Of a stretch of DNA of 64,000 bases, positions 15,001-24,177 are shown in pieces. This DNA is from Diprion similis (taxonomy: Eukaryota > Arthropoda > Insecta > Hymenoptera > Diprionidae). The number at the start of each line of letters is the position of its first letter. The first letter of the stretch is position 1. A program made the translations under genes and the position numbers. The stretch spans positions 4,402,001 through 4,466,000 of the forward strand of contig NC_060118.1 of the NCBI RefSeq assembly GCF_021155765.1. Direction: 5' to 3'. The notes under the pieces were generated by a model. That model did no database searches, was not told where the DNA came from, and saw only the letters and a program-made list of their open reading frames with translations.

Positions 15001-18000
15001 GTCTAGCTTTACTTATTCTAGTTTATTCATTGCAAATGAATTGTTGTAAGAAAATTAGATGAATGACTGGTGTAAGCCGTATTCATTATAAATAGCATGA
15101 ATTATTTAACTGAAAGCTTCAATATTTTGTATCAAGAACTTTAAATAAGTTTTTTAAATAAGTTCATAGTTGTTTTGTTAATTATTCTGAAAATTATGGC
15201 AAATAATTTATTTACGTAAAAAATGATCAATAAAAAAAAAATGTAAACAGAATATGGTGAATTTCGCCGTATGTTATTTTTGATTTTAATTTTTGTCCTA
15301 CGTTATTATGGCTAAGAATCCAAGTTATTTTAAGGCATTTTTCATGTGAAAAACTTTGAATTTAAAAAAAAAATATATTTTCAACAGTCTACAACTTGGG
15401 GCAAAAGCTGAAAAATCAATTTTTGGATTTCAAATTTGATTTTCGGCGTGATAAACATGATATTAGGTATTGGTATATTTTTTATTGAAAAATTCAGAGT
15501 TTTACGAGACAAAAACGTCTTACGAGTTATTTTCTATCTATTAAGGAAAAAAAGATATATTGAGTTGAATATTCAGTGATTTTGAAAACTTGAAAATTTG
15601 CCACCGCTATTACTCAAAAAATGATGGCCGAAAGAAAAAAGTCGTGGCTATCTTTTTTAGTACTGTCCTTCGAAAGGCAAATTCAACTATTCAAAATTTT
15701 GGCCACTCGGTACAACTTGTACCCATAATTGGCGAAATGACGGTTTTATTTTTTTAATTAGTGTTAAAAAAAAAAAATTTGTTTCTTGGAATTTATTTTT
15801 AATGATGGTTTCTTGTATTAAGAAATGAAATAAAAAGAAACTTCGTCCTGGTGAAATTTGATTTTCTATTAAATTCGAGAGTAAAACGATGAAAACCATT
15901 TTTTTCGAATTAAGCATCGTTTTCTTCGTTTTACTCTTGAATTTGAAAGTAAATTGAATTTTACTAGGACGAAGTTTCTTTTTATTTTATTTCTTATTAC
16001 AAGAAACCGTCTTTAAAAATAAATTCCATAAAATATTTTTTTTTCTTTTTTAAACGCTAATTAAAAAATCAAAGTATTTAACATTTTCATCCCCTTTTCT
16101 ACAGTTATGACGAAAAGATGTGTTTTCGAGTCCCTGATATTACAAAAAAGTTTCACCGATATGAAAAATGTGCATCTTCGTGTAAAGGATATTTCGGATC
16201 GCCACAGTTTTCCAAAACAGCAGAAAAATTTCGAAAAATTAAAGGTATCATTTTTGAACGAAAAAAAAACAGAAAATCCGTTGTACATAAAAATCCCAGA
16301 GGGTCAGGTCCAGGACCCGTTGGTTCGACGTAGAATGCCCCATATATTGGAAGCATAAGTTAAAATACGTTGCAAATAATAGAACAGACGTTGATTAGTC
16401 AATATTTTTAATCGAATCATTAATAAACCAATACTGACGCTCTGAATATACTGAAAATACTTCTTCCCCGAGCGGGTATATTCCACCGCCGCCGACGTGT
16501 GAAATTCGAGCGCGCAGCTTACCTGCGCTGGAGTACCATCTTCGATAGGTTAGAAATAATAACTGTTGTAACAACCTACCCCTGTCATTTCTTGCCCCGG
16601 TCTCCTTTACTTGGGGGAAGCGGGGATTAATTGATAGGATTCACTGTATGAAAAACGGCACCGCGTTTCAAATAAAACCTCCTTCAATTTATTTGATACG
16701 CAGTGACATTTTTTATCCTCTAATGTCCATTTTTTCATCGGAGAACCAAAAACACTTATTTGCACCAGGTCCCACCAGGTGGCGTCTTCTACAGGTAAGA
16801 TCATTGTGGTTGGAGGAGGGAATGAGTCCATAGACTTGAAGCGGCCATGTCCGGTTACGCATCCAAGTTTTATTTATTACAAATAATAATTTTTTTCTTA
16901 GCTTTTCTTGCACAAAGGAATACTGGATATAGGATGAACATTTGGAGACTTTTTTTCAGAATCCCAAGATCTACAAGATACAAAAAATTCAAACGATTTC
17001 ACTGAACTCAATTTCCATAAGATTATTGCTGCGGTCTTTCGTTTTCGAAATCAGTACTTTCCTATACGCTGAGAAATTTTCATCTGAAATCCTCGAAACC
17101 GACCCATAACAATATTGTCATGGGACCATGTCTTTAGGTTCCTAGATGACCATTAAATTCGAACACTCTTCGGTGATTTTAGGTCGTACACTAAATGAAA
17201 TTCTAAAGTCATCTACGACGTAGATTCTCCGTTTATTACAAATCATACCCGATATTATACATAATAATTACGCTGGCTACTGAAAATCGTCGAAGAAATT
17301 TCCCGTCTTTCCCTGACCAAGTTATAACTTTTCCCGGACTAAAATCCGAACTAATAGTACCAATTAGACTATCTTAGAAGTGAAGCTCGAAATCAATCGG
17401 TGTTTCAAAATACGTTTATGATCTATTGAATGATCATGCAGAACCGAGAACATCGGTAAAAATCTCGGTAAAAATTGTTCTAAGAATTCTGCTTTTTTGA
17501 GAGAAGCTTCTTTCTCTTTTTCCATTGGGCCACAAAATTCCCCGACTTTTCCCTAATGTTCCCAACTATTTTTTGAAATCCAGACCTTTTTGCTAACGTC
17601 CCATTTCTCCCAAACAAATGGCCACCATGTTAATATTATAACATGTTACATTATATATAGCATATCTGATTTTAATAAATCCAGTCAAATATCTTGAAAG
17701 CAAAAGTGTGAATAAAAAATGTTTCAGACAAAAGTTGTATCAGGTTCAGAAGGGAAAAGGAGATGAGAGTGCCATATTTGGCGTAAGAGGACCCGCCAAT
17801 GTCAGATGAAAAAAATGTACTGTTTCATTTCAAAAAACCAAGTTGACCTCCGTGGGTCCACTTATGGCAAGTCTGGCACTCTCAACTTGTTTCCCCTTCC
17901 GAACTTTACAACTTGTGTCTGAAATATATTTTACTCACACTTTTGGTTCTCGAGTTATTTGACTGGATTGATTAAAATGAGACACTCTGTATATTGTATA

Positions 18001-20124
18001 GTTTAATAAACGTACATGACTATAGAGAACAATATTTTCCTAACGTCCTATAATCATACAATGACTGAACTATTTTTATATATTATATGATAAACATATT
18101 CGATCACAGAGTTGTATTTAGTACATGACCCTAAATCCATCAGGATTAAAAATTTAATGGTTTTCTAAGAACCTAAAATGGTGATTACTTAAATGAAAAA
18201 TTTCTGGTGACTTTTCAGAATTCCAGAATGAAATTTCTCAGTGTATAGGGAACACTAACTGCAAAGTTCAACATTTTTTGCTACGGTCTACTACTTTTGC
18301 TCCAACTCAAATGCCAATAAAATGATATGATATCCGGTGAACTTTAGGCTTCTTATTCTACCTCTTCTCTACTGTAACATGAACAAGATTCTATGTAAAA
18401 AATGTGTATTTGAAAAGGATCCAAAATGTGATCAAGAATATAAAGAACAATAAACTCATTACCAACTCTGTGAGCAATATTTGCTAATAAAGTTAATTTT
18501 TCTATTCCAATTGAATCAGAAGCAAGTGTTTGTCTATTCGCCTTTATGTCTCAAAGAGTTCCACACATGCAACCTAATTTTAAACACATGACCAACGTTC
18601 TTATACAATTTTTATTGTTTTACAAATGATAAAGCCTGGTCAGGTGTTCTGAACTTTGTATACTAAATTAAATAAAACAGTCTGCATCATTTAACGCATT
18701 TCAGATTATTCGAGACACGGAAGTATGGTAACACTCACACGATAATCAAAATTCAGTTGTCCGTGTTGACAAGCTACATGTACAGTTGTCCGTGAAAACC
18801 TCTGTTTCTATTTTTACAGCGATGATTTCATATAAAAATAGAAGCCTCAACTTTTACAGAGTAACCATAAAATCAGACATGTGAAATTTTCTGACTTCTC
18901 CAGATTTTCTATTAAAAAATTAATTTTGATGTATCGATTATGAAACTGGACTGGAGTATGAGTTGTGGAATGTAATAATGGAATTGATGTTCAAGATTCT
19001 AAAGATTTCAATTTTTATTTGGATATTACCATTCAATATTATGAACGAAAAATTCCAATCAATCAAGCTTCATCAAGAGCTCAAGTTATCCCTACTACTG
19101 AAAAGTAAATGCAACCTGGTTATATAGTTGCAAGTACAAAATCATAAAATTATAAATAACTTGAACACTATGCCAATACTATCAGAACCGTATTAGCTTA
19201 TGTTTGATTAATCAAAACCTTGTATATATTTAATATTATTTTTGACATAATTTGAGAATCTTCAAAAATGAAAAATATTCTATGTTACTGAAACATTATG
19301 TTTCATGTGGCTGAGCCATGAGTCAAGTCGCTGGCATCATTTTTACATATCCTTCTGCCAAATTTTTCTGGCTTTTTCATACTGACAATTCTCCGATATT
19401 AACTAAATGCTCGGTGAATCTAAAATTCATCACCACCTTAATGTCACACTGACTCTCACTGTTACGGCTTCTAAGCTCCTATGAGCTTGCAGTTTGAAAA
19501 TTATAATCTAACGAGCCAGTTTCAGGCAAAGTCGTTATTTCACCGCATTAGAATTGTTTGATCGATAAATTTTAAAGACATGAAATATTCAATTGTTCTT
19601 TCAATGTTTCGTAATGTTAACATCATCAACTTCAACCTTGGAAATACCAATGATATCAAAAAAGATGTTCCACAATTCAGTGTTTTTATTAAAATCGAGA
19701 GATACGTTTACAACGTATATGTTAATTTTTTATTCAATACATAATATCATTTAAATAAAATTAAAAAATATATATAACAATATTTATAAATCATTTAGAA
19801 ACCAAGTTGTTAAAGCGCTGTATCGACGAAAAACGGATCATGGTCAGATAACCGAAGAAACAAGGGCTTTTTTTCTATTGCGAGCTACTGTTTGAAATAA
19901 ATATTAGCTTCGAGCGACAAGGAAAAAGAAAAAAAAAAAAAAAACCTAGTACATATATCTTGAAAATGGAACTCACCAGATCCGTCAGAAGGTGCTGGAT
20001 GTGAGATGACAGAAGAAGTGATCATAGGATAAAAAATCCTTGGCCAAAGAACTGCAAAACATCCAGCAACGATTGCGAGAATGAAAATCGTCCTTCTCGG
20101 CCCGAATTCCGAGGTTTCTGCCAT
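17..20124 (-). CDS. RIC3: RIC3, nicotinic acetylcholine receptor chaperone (4 coding exons)
   Basis: Coding exons on the minus strand: 20124-19977, 6637-6372, 3130-2938 and 165-17. All junctions are GT/AG, the frame is continuous, and the product is 251 aa. RIC3 is an ER membrane protein that assists folding and surface expression of nicotinic acetylcholine receptors. Visible order: a short N-terminus and first membrane segment (about residues 12-33, ending LWPRIFYPM); a Pro/Gly/His-rich linker; the diagnostic segment GTMGIIMPLYTLGIVLFFLY (about 116-135), matching the second hydrophobic stretch of the RIC3 domain; a polar segment containing AETEFRKMVFS; and a terminal coiled coil (about 208-231, EIDQLRQRLVETEAAMERIV). 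The start is the only ATG in front of the first membrane segment. Exon 4 has tandem in-frame acceptors. RIC3 genes are known to splice variably, so cassette exons may have been missed. The window ends 16 bases after the stop, so the 3'UTR is cut off. Confidence 0.9.
166..2937 (-). other. RIC3 intron 3 (2.8 kb)
   Basis: AT-rich intron between RIC3 exons 3 and 4, with donor gtaagt at 2937. A GC-richer patch around 690-860 is open for about 23 codons and ends at a gtacgt donor on the minus strand. Its exit phase (2) does not fit exon 4 (phase 1), so I did not call it an exon. I see nothing else coding. Confidence 0.6.
3131..6371 (-). other. RIC3 intron 2 (3.2 kb) with repeat remnants
   Basis: Intron between RIC3 exons 2 and 3. 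It holds a palindromic repeat module around 3560-3960 and a hairpin around 5170-5265, where atattttcagtac pairs with gtactgaaaatat and gggact pairs with agtccc. At about 5030 there is a cctagggag motif like the one in the dispersed repeats at 20.9, 23.9 and 49.1 kb. The short ORFs at 4213-4428, 5278-5553 and 5481-5708 look like chance. Confidence 0.5.
3640..3960. repeat. Degenerate foldback module, copy a
   Basis: Contains a small palindrome (cgtgattactgat near 3648 pairs with attcgtaatcagtg near 3745), followed by modules in which phrases like 'ccatattgaattcgc' and 'agattcataatgagc' recur. The same phrases, diverged, appear in the foldback elements at 35.1-36.3 kb and 57.2-58.1 kb. This suggests an old member of one transposon superfamily. 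Confidence 0.4.
7304..8110. mobile_element. TA-flanked foldback element, family R, copy 1 (about 0.8 kb)
   Basis: Two long arms face each other. The left arm (about 7304-7690) starts TTAAGTTGCTATAAAG and holds acgcggggatgcaaaactcc. The right arm (about 7700-8110) is its diverged reverse complement and ends AAGTACCTTAA. The tip lies near 7690-7740, with repeated accgacatta/ggtcggtaa phrases. Both ends touch a TA dinucleotide, as expected of Tc1/mariner-type target sites. A shorter relative lies at 59773-60129. There is no transposase; the small ORFs at 7148-7384 and 7348-7536 lie partly in the arm and are not gene candidates. The element lies in RIC3 intron 1. Confidence 0.75.
9001..9409 (+). 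pseudogene. Two exon-like segments inside RIC3 intron 1, unrecognised
   Basis: A CpG-richer patch (about 8900-9045) contains ATG at 8995 opening MTLAGFKILEQVAIF, followed by a strong donor (G|GTAAGT at 9042). At 9247 a good acceptor (ctactttcag) precedes an open segment that begins SDKYRALTDLYSAPF and ends PPGPVSLLDQ before a stop at about 9408. The two segments do not share a phase: joining them hits a stop immediately. They are therefore either fragments of different transcripts, a decayed nested gene, or one real terminal exon whose partner I did not find. I recognise no family. The orientation is opposite to RIC3. Confidence 0.25.
10110..10399. mobile_element. piggyBac-like nonautonomous element with TTAA target sites
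   Basis: A 290 bp element bounded by TTAA at 10106-10109 and at 10400-10403. The left end reads CCCTAGAAGGATAAC. The reverse complement of the right end reads CTCTAGAACGGTAA, matching the left at about 11 of 14 positions. The TTAA duplication and CCYTAGA termini are typical of the piggyBac superfamily. No transposase fits in this length, so it is a MITE. It lies in RIC3 intron 1. Confidence 0.75.
10556..11020. mobile_element. TA-flanked MITE with GGGTGT termini (465 bp)
   Basis: The left end GGGTGTCAAAGAG runs into gattttttttttgctc. The right end is its diverged inverse (gagcaaaaaaaaatcgat through ACACCC). TA dinucleotides flank both ends (10554-10555 and 11021-11022). A second, internal hairpin lies near 10690-10750 (aattgttgat pairs with atcaacaatt). 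It has no coding capacity. Confidence 0.7.
11046..11449 (-). CDS. Unrecognised protein-like exon within RIC3 intron 1
   Basis: An open frame of about 130 codons on the minus strand, entered just after a possible acceptor (ttaattaacag, 11450 side). It begins near CCDVIFESDVNVVDIMQEMC and ends SNILKANLTNE at a TAA. Composition is protein-like rather than random: charged helical stretches such as LAEKERLGKSYKQVLEEIRS, and evenly mixed residues. I cannot name a family. It could be the last exon of a gene nested in the RIC3 intron or a retrocopy fragment. No upstream exon was found with confidence; an intronless product would start at the internal ATG at 11406 (118 aa). Confidence 0.4.
11640..11737 (+). 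other. Exon-like segment encoding a presequence-like peptide
   Basis: An acceptor-like tract (ttttattttctacag) at about 11630 is followed by a short leader, then ATG at 11685 opening MGLYGYRRFFVRYLSTY and a GGTGAGT donor at about 11737. The Arg/aromatic-rich peptide resembles a mitochondrial presequence. No downstream exon was located, and the next feature (11761) is a MITE. This may be a dead nested gene. Confidence 0.2.
11761..12074. mobile_element. MITE with 33-bp terminal inverted repeats (314 bp)
   Basis: Left end agtccaaagccaggcac, then cggcccatgtagc; the right end is the inverse (gctacatgggcc, then gtgcctggcttcggact). Nested inside are gttagtaatgtta and aacgttactgac inverted phrases, which also occur in the elements at 38.9 and 43.3 kb. 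The target duplication is unclear. Confidence 0.65.
12456..13907. mobile_element. Foldback element with tandem-repeat arms and a captured ORF at the centre (1.45 kb)
   Basis: The left arm carries about four tandem units of 160-168 bp, each with the phrase tatgtatttcgatgc...tgaatcc (near 12566, 12729, 12897 and 13056). The right arm carries the same units inverted (near 13476, 13640 and 13772). The outer ends share accggcacacaaaaaa with ttttttgtgtgccgatg. The spacer at the tip (about 13130-13380) is single-copy and includes a coding remnant (separate entry). The architecture matches foldback transposons, whose arms are built of subterminal direct repeats. Confidence 0.8.
13105..13319 (-). pseudogene. 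Transposon-borne ORF remnant at the foldback tip
   Basis: The minus-strand frame reads LTYSYFPDNLGDYSEEQGER followed by FLQDI. This resembles a motif I recall as common in repeat-derived arthropod ORFs (HLDFFPENLG...DEQGERFHQDI). It is preceded by LPAKICHHVDVTISL. Only about 45 residues resemble that motif; the frame then runs into repeat sequence. It is probably a decayed piece of a mobile-element gene carried at the element's centre. The family memory is approximate and needs a database search. Confidence 0.5.
14320..17050. mobile_element. Long inverted-repeat element (about 2.7 kb) with a nested palindrome
   Basis: The left arm (about 14320-14845) and right arm (about 16620-17050) are diverged reverse complements. 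Shared phrases include cgcaataatcttatgg with ccataagattattgc, and tgtttttggttctccgat with atcggagaaccaaaaaca. A second palindrome lies inside (about 15760-16030) around aaacttcgtcctggtg and its inverse taggacgaagtttc. The middle has no long ORF. This looks like a nonautonomous element with another inserted in it. Confidence 0.65.
17655..17992. mobile_element. Palindromic MITE in RIC3 intron 1 (about 340 bp)
   Basis: The arms pair around a short loop near 17820. On the left are ccagtcaaatatcttg, aaaagtgtgaat and gtttcagacaaaagttgt; on the right are acaacttgtgtctgaaat, actcacactttt and atttgactgg. It has no ORF. Confidence 0.65.
18010..19960 (-). other. Proximal part of RIC3 intron 1, no recognised content
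   Basis: AT-rich sequence between the last MITE and RIC3 exon 1. I see no ORF, RNA gene or clear repeat here. There is a purine-rich run (about 19921-19944 on the plus strand, pyrimidine-rich on the RIC3 sense strand) next to the exon 1 donor. Confidence 0.4.
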
Positions 20125-22254
20125 TTCTTTTTTTTTTCGTTTTTTTATCTTCCTTAATCTTAATTACCGAAATTGTCGTATTTTTTATCTTCAATTATTC
20201 GTTCGCAGTAGGTTCAAATTTCTTTTTTTCAATTTTCGTTTCAACTAGTTACGGCTATTCTGTCTATGTGTGGCACACATTCGTCGAAAAAACGCAGCAA
20301 GTCCCAAACGCCAAGCTCTGGCAGACAACACCGGGTCAAGCACAACCGAGGAGCACACTGTCATCTGCTATTTTTGGCGGAGCCCCAGGGCTGTACCTGC
20401 TGAAACTGTGTAAACACTGATCAGGCCTTGAAATTAGCATGCGGCAGAAAAAGCTTAAGTCTATTCATCAATTTCAAGTGCAAGTTTGCCTTATTCAACT
20501 CTATTTTTGTTCAATTTATTGTAGAGAAAAATGGTTCTATTCGTTGCATTTAAAGGCTTGATTTAAGAATTTCGCGATTCGATAAAGCACGGTTCGGTAA
20601 AAGAATCACAAAATTTTTTACAAAATACAGCGAATAATCCCATTCATATTACGTTTCAAATCGATTCGGTACCAAAAAGTGGGCGGGGCTAAAACAAATC
20701 TACGTCAACGATGAGCTTATCAGCTGATTGTTCGACGCAAATTATACCATAGAAACGGTGTAGGAATAAGGGTGGCCCGACTCGCGCTGCATGCTGTGAT
20801 CTATTTTACTAAGGTTCACTAGTCGAGTCCAGGTGTCGCATGCGCCGAAAAGCCATCGATCGTGAAAATTTAAAGCATCTAAGAAAGCGTTCCAAAATTA
20901 GCTCCCAGTGCTATCAACAATCTCTTATCTTTTTTGCACTGCCGAATTCGTGACTAGCTCTCTCTCTGTCCTAGGGAGTTTTAAGCACCCCCAGCCAGTT
21001 TCGAAACGCACCCTGAAAGGACGGTTTGTATCACGAAAAAGTGACTGGCAACGTAATACAACCCGTCAAGATTACTTTCTAAATAAATTATGGTCTTTGA
21101 CAGTACCCAACGACGACACTGGTGTTTCCTTAGAGGATATTATGCTCCTGAAGATAGTAGTCTCTTACGCATGCAGGCAGCTTGTAAAAACTGCAGCCGT
21201 TGAATTTGGATGACATCTTAAGCTGCGCACGCGCAATGAATATTTTATCGTACCCATGGTTGCATCGTTTTCCCTAATCGTTTTTCTCCCAACCAGACTA
21301 CATACCTGAATCGACAATTTCCTCCAAGACCAGATTCTCGACCCGCTACATGTTCAACCAATCGAATTCCCGATTCATCATTTTTCCAAACCCAAGTCCT
21401 GACCCTTCAAATTCATCTGACCCCGCAATTTATGTGAAACTTCTTTGCTTAAATTTGTGTACTTAACTGTGTTTTTATTTTTAACATCTTAAATCTAAAT
21501 TTTCTCAATTCTTCTACGGGTAAATATGTACCAATGCCATAGGAAATTACCCTTTTTTCATCTCAGATTGTTATGTTATCATTTATTGGGTTGGAAGTGA
21601 TTATGGGTAGTCAATTTATTCGACTGAGAATTTGCTGTCAATATTCGTTGCACTTTCCTATCTCTTTAACCAATTGCTTTATCTATCTGTCAAATCACAC
21701 CAGTCAAAGCTTTATACGCCACATTCAGCAAATTGGATCTATAATTCCAAGTTTCGCAATCACTTTCTGTCTCACAGAGTTGGTGAATCTTCACAATTAC
21801 TTACTTTTTTCTCCGACTTTATTGACATCTCCAGTTGGTTGAGCAGCTAACTTTATTCTGTAATCGGTTTAAGTAACATTTCAAAGAATTTCACAACCAG
21901 ACCTTTGTCTCTTGGCGTTTTTCTGTTTCTCACCTGATTCATTGCTATGCCGACCTCTTGTTATCCCATGGCACATTATATAGTTACGAAAAAAAATTCA
22001 TAGAATGAATGTACTTGAAGCACTAATGAATTCAAAACTAACAGCTAGTTACGCGGATATGCGCTAAAGTCATCTTGAATAATGTAATGCAACGATGTTT
22101 CAAACCAATAATTTTACGGATGTTTCATCAGATTTTACTTAACTATAATTAACATTGACACGTTCAACAGCTATCTTAGATGGTCAGCTACAGCTTTACA
22201 AAATGCAAGCAAAGTGATATTTTGATAATTACAAACCATTAAATTTATGAGAGT
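20125..22254. other. Intergenic: RIC3 5' flank and KGD4 3' flank
   Basis: Upstream of RIC3 the sequence is GC- and CpG-richer (about 20240-20900), plausible for its promoter and 5'UTR. A copy of the 'cctagggag' dispersed repeat lies at about 20880-21015. The rest, to 22254, is AT-rich with no recognised gene; the ORFs at 20908-21213 and 21573-21850 look like chance. Confidence 0.45.
20880..21015 (+). repeat. Dispersed 'cctagggag' repeat, copy 1
   Basis: Shares with the copies at 23860-24035 and (inverted) 49095-49212 the order cccagtgct, caacaatctcttatct, ttcgtga, tgtcctagggagttt, cagccagtttcgaaacgcacc. There are no terminal inverted repeats and no ORF, and copy length is about 130 bp. It could be SINE-like or a mobile promoter fragment. 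Confidence 0.55.
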
Positions 22255-22260
22255 TTTATT
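22255..22260 (-). terminator. KGD4 polyadenylation signal
   Basis: AATAAA on the minus strand about 150 nt after the KGD4 stop codon. It is the first canonical hexamer downstream of that stop. Confidence 0.6.
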
Positions 22261-22412
22261 TCTACTTTAATGTCAAGCAATTGCAATCTTACATATATGT
22301 ACAAGAGTTTGATAATTTACAACGTTAAATACGGAAACTTGGGAAATTCCGATTAAATACTATGAGATGACTTGTTGTGAATTCGAAAGCTTTTTGTGCG
22401 CTTGGAATATCG

Positions 22413-23584
22413 TTATTCGGGTCCGCCACGCTGAAAAAAACGATTATTTGCTTAATAATATTATGAAAGATATGATGAGTATAAGTCAAGGGCAGCTGAA
22501 CTGATTTATGTCACAAATCCGTAGCCAACAGTCACATGTGGAAATTATATCAACACGTCACATTTAAGCAGAGTAACAAATTTGGACAGGACAAATTATG
22601 TATCATAGTTTGAAAAAATGCCAGTTTCCTAATTTCCTTGCAACAAATAAAGATAATTCATAAGTTGGAAGAAAATTTTTGAAGATCATATTGACGAAAA
22701 ACAAATCAGTTGCTTCAGCGTCTCGGTAATGAGATCTCTTACCTTCATCAAATATCGCAAATTATATTCTACAATTCTTTTTTTTTTCTCAATTGATAAA
22801 ACCTTCTCAAAGTTTGGTAAATGATAGAGCCTATGATTGGGATTGGGGGTGGTGGGTTTGGGGGGGGGGGGGGGGGGGCTTGGGCATTTGAGGTTATGTT
22901 ACATTACCACAACTGAAACAGATATTTTCTGCATTTTATCATTCAAATTTATCTTAGCACACGCACAATACTCAGGCCTAATATTTCTGAAATTATGAAA
23001 GAATTCATTACTCAGGAAAAGTATCAATTGTAAAATATAATTTACCGTATCTGACGGAGGCCCGACATCCCCCTAACAAATAAAACTTGGTATGGAAAAA
23101 AATCAGAATTTCATTCACTCACATTAATACATTCGATTTCTTGGATATCCAGTGGACGCCTCTGATATCTCGGTGGTAGTTGGAAATCTTCAATAACTGG
23201 TCTGGTCACAACGCCGGGGCCCGACGCCCTGCTTGTCGTTTTCAGTGGCGACGATGCTGGACCAGCTGACTGATTAGTCGCGATTACATCTCTTACAGCT
23301 AACCAAGAATATAATTGTAAAATTTTACTGTTACCCAAAATAAAAAGATATATAGTGCTATATGCGTCAAGTATATGATTCACCTCTTTCAATGTCACCC
23401 TTACGGAATTTAATCATAGGTATGTGAGCCTGCACGACCTGCAATTGAATTTGATGCTATATCGATTGAAATTATATATAAAATAATTTTACTCGGTTAC
23501 TCTACAACTTAATTAAGAGTTATTTCATCATCCAACGAAATAATCAACCAGTACACATACTCTCCACCCTTTATTGGCCATCAT
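22413..23584 (-). CDS. KGD4: KGD4/MRPS36, 2-oxoglutarate dehydrogenase complex subunit (4 exons)
   Basis: Minus-strand exons 23584-23561, 23438-23384, 23298-23123 and 22430-22413; GT/AG throughout, frame continuous, 90 aa. KGD4 is a mitochondrial matrix protein that tethers the E3 (dihydrolipoyl dehydrogenase) subunit to the E1-E2 core of the 2-oxoglutarate dehydrogenase complex; it was first named as ribosomal protein S36. Supporting motifs: the N-terminal VVQAHIPMIKFR (residues 9-20), equivalent to VVKPHxPLIRF in the family, and the C-terminal LPPRYQRRPLDIQEIECIN followed by RGGPE, equivalent to the family's conserved ending. The middle (about 27-65) is low-complexity and poorly conserved, as usual. 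It is slightly shorter than vertebrate homologs (about 100 aa). The start is chosen as the first ATG of exon 1 (MMANKGWR). It is divergent from DBR1, with 593 bp between the two ATGs. A possible 27-nt in-frame microexon lies in the last intron. Confidence 0.88.
22860..22878 (+). repeat. Poly(G) run of 19
   Basis: Nineteen consecutive G residues, preceded by ggggt-ggtggg clusters, in the last KGD4 intron. On the transcribed (minus) sense it is a poly(C) tract. It is strong G-quadruplex potential in an AT-rich setting. Confidence 0.9.
23046..23072 (-). other. Candidate 27-nt cassette microexon of KGD4
   Basis: Flanked by a usable acceptor (tttatttgttag) and donor (GTAAAT). It is exactly nine codons (GDVGPPSDT) and phase 0 at both ends, so inclusion keeps the RGGPE ending in frame. 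Including it would split the conserved CIN-RGGPE junction, so I exclude it from the main model. Confidence 0.3.
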
Positions 23585-24177
23585 AGTCTTTTATCAAAGT
23601 TACTAATTTCAGCTGCAATCTACGGAAAATTTCACTTTCGTTTAGGATTAAGTCCACCATCGAACACACGAGCCAAGATATGTGTGATAAAGACAGCCAA
23701 CCGTACGGACTTTTGTCGGTGAATAAAGTTCGTTTTACTGTATAGAGTTCAGTGGTTTTACTATGGACTTAGGCCGACGTCCCTTATTCCGGAACTCGTT
23801 CAGTACTGAAATCTAGTTGCTTTTCAGCACAGAGCGCCTTCCATCGACGCCTTCAAACCTTCCGATTCCCAGTGCTGTCAACGATCTTCTATCTTCTTTG
23901 TGCTGGCGAGTTCGTGGGTAGTTCTGCTTCTGTCCTAGGGAGTTTTTAGCACGAACAGCTAATTTCAGAACGCGCCCTAACTCTGCCTCCGTTCTAGGGA
24001 GCTTTTCACTGCTAGTTATTTTCGGAACGCACCATAGCGGACATAGCTAGCACTAGCAGTCTGTATTGTCTGTAGCTATCGTTACTCAACCCCAATCTTT
24101 GGAGTTCCTGTTTACAGTTTACTCCTTGGCCAATTTTCAAGTACGGAAACATTAATTTTTTATCATCAATCATAATA
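23585..24177. promoter_or_regulatory. Bidirectional intergenic region between KGD4 and DBR1
   Basis: Only 593 bp separate the two start codons of these divergent genes, so both promoters must lie here. I see no convincing TATA box. The centre is occupied by a dispersed repeat (23860-24035). The assignment rests on position alone. Confidence 0.55.
23860..24035 (+). repeat. Dispersed 'cctagggag' repeat, copy 2, in the KGD4-DBR1 intergenic region
   Basis: Full repeat (cccagtgctgtcaacgatct through aatttcagaacgcgcc), then a second partial unit (gttctagggagctttt through tttcggaacgcacc) about 70 bp downstream. It occupies most of the interval between the two divergent genes and so overlaps their likely promoter area. 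Confidence 0.6.
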
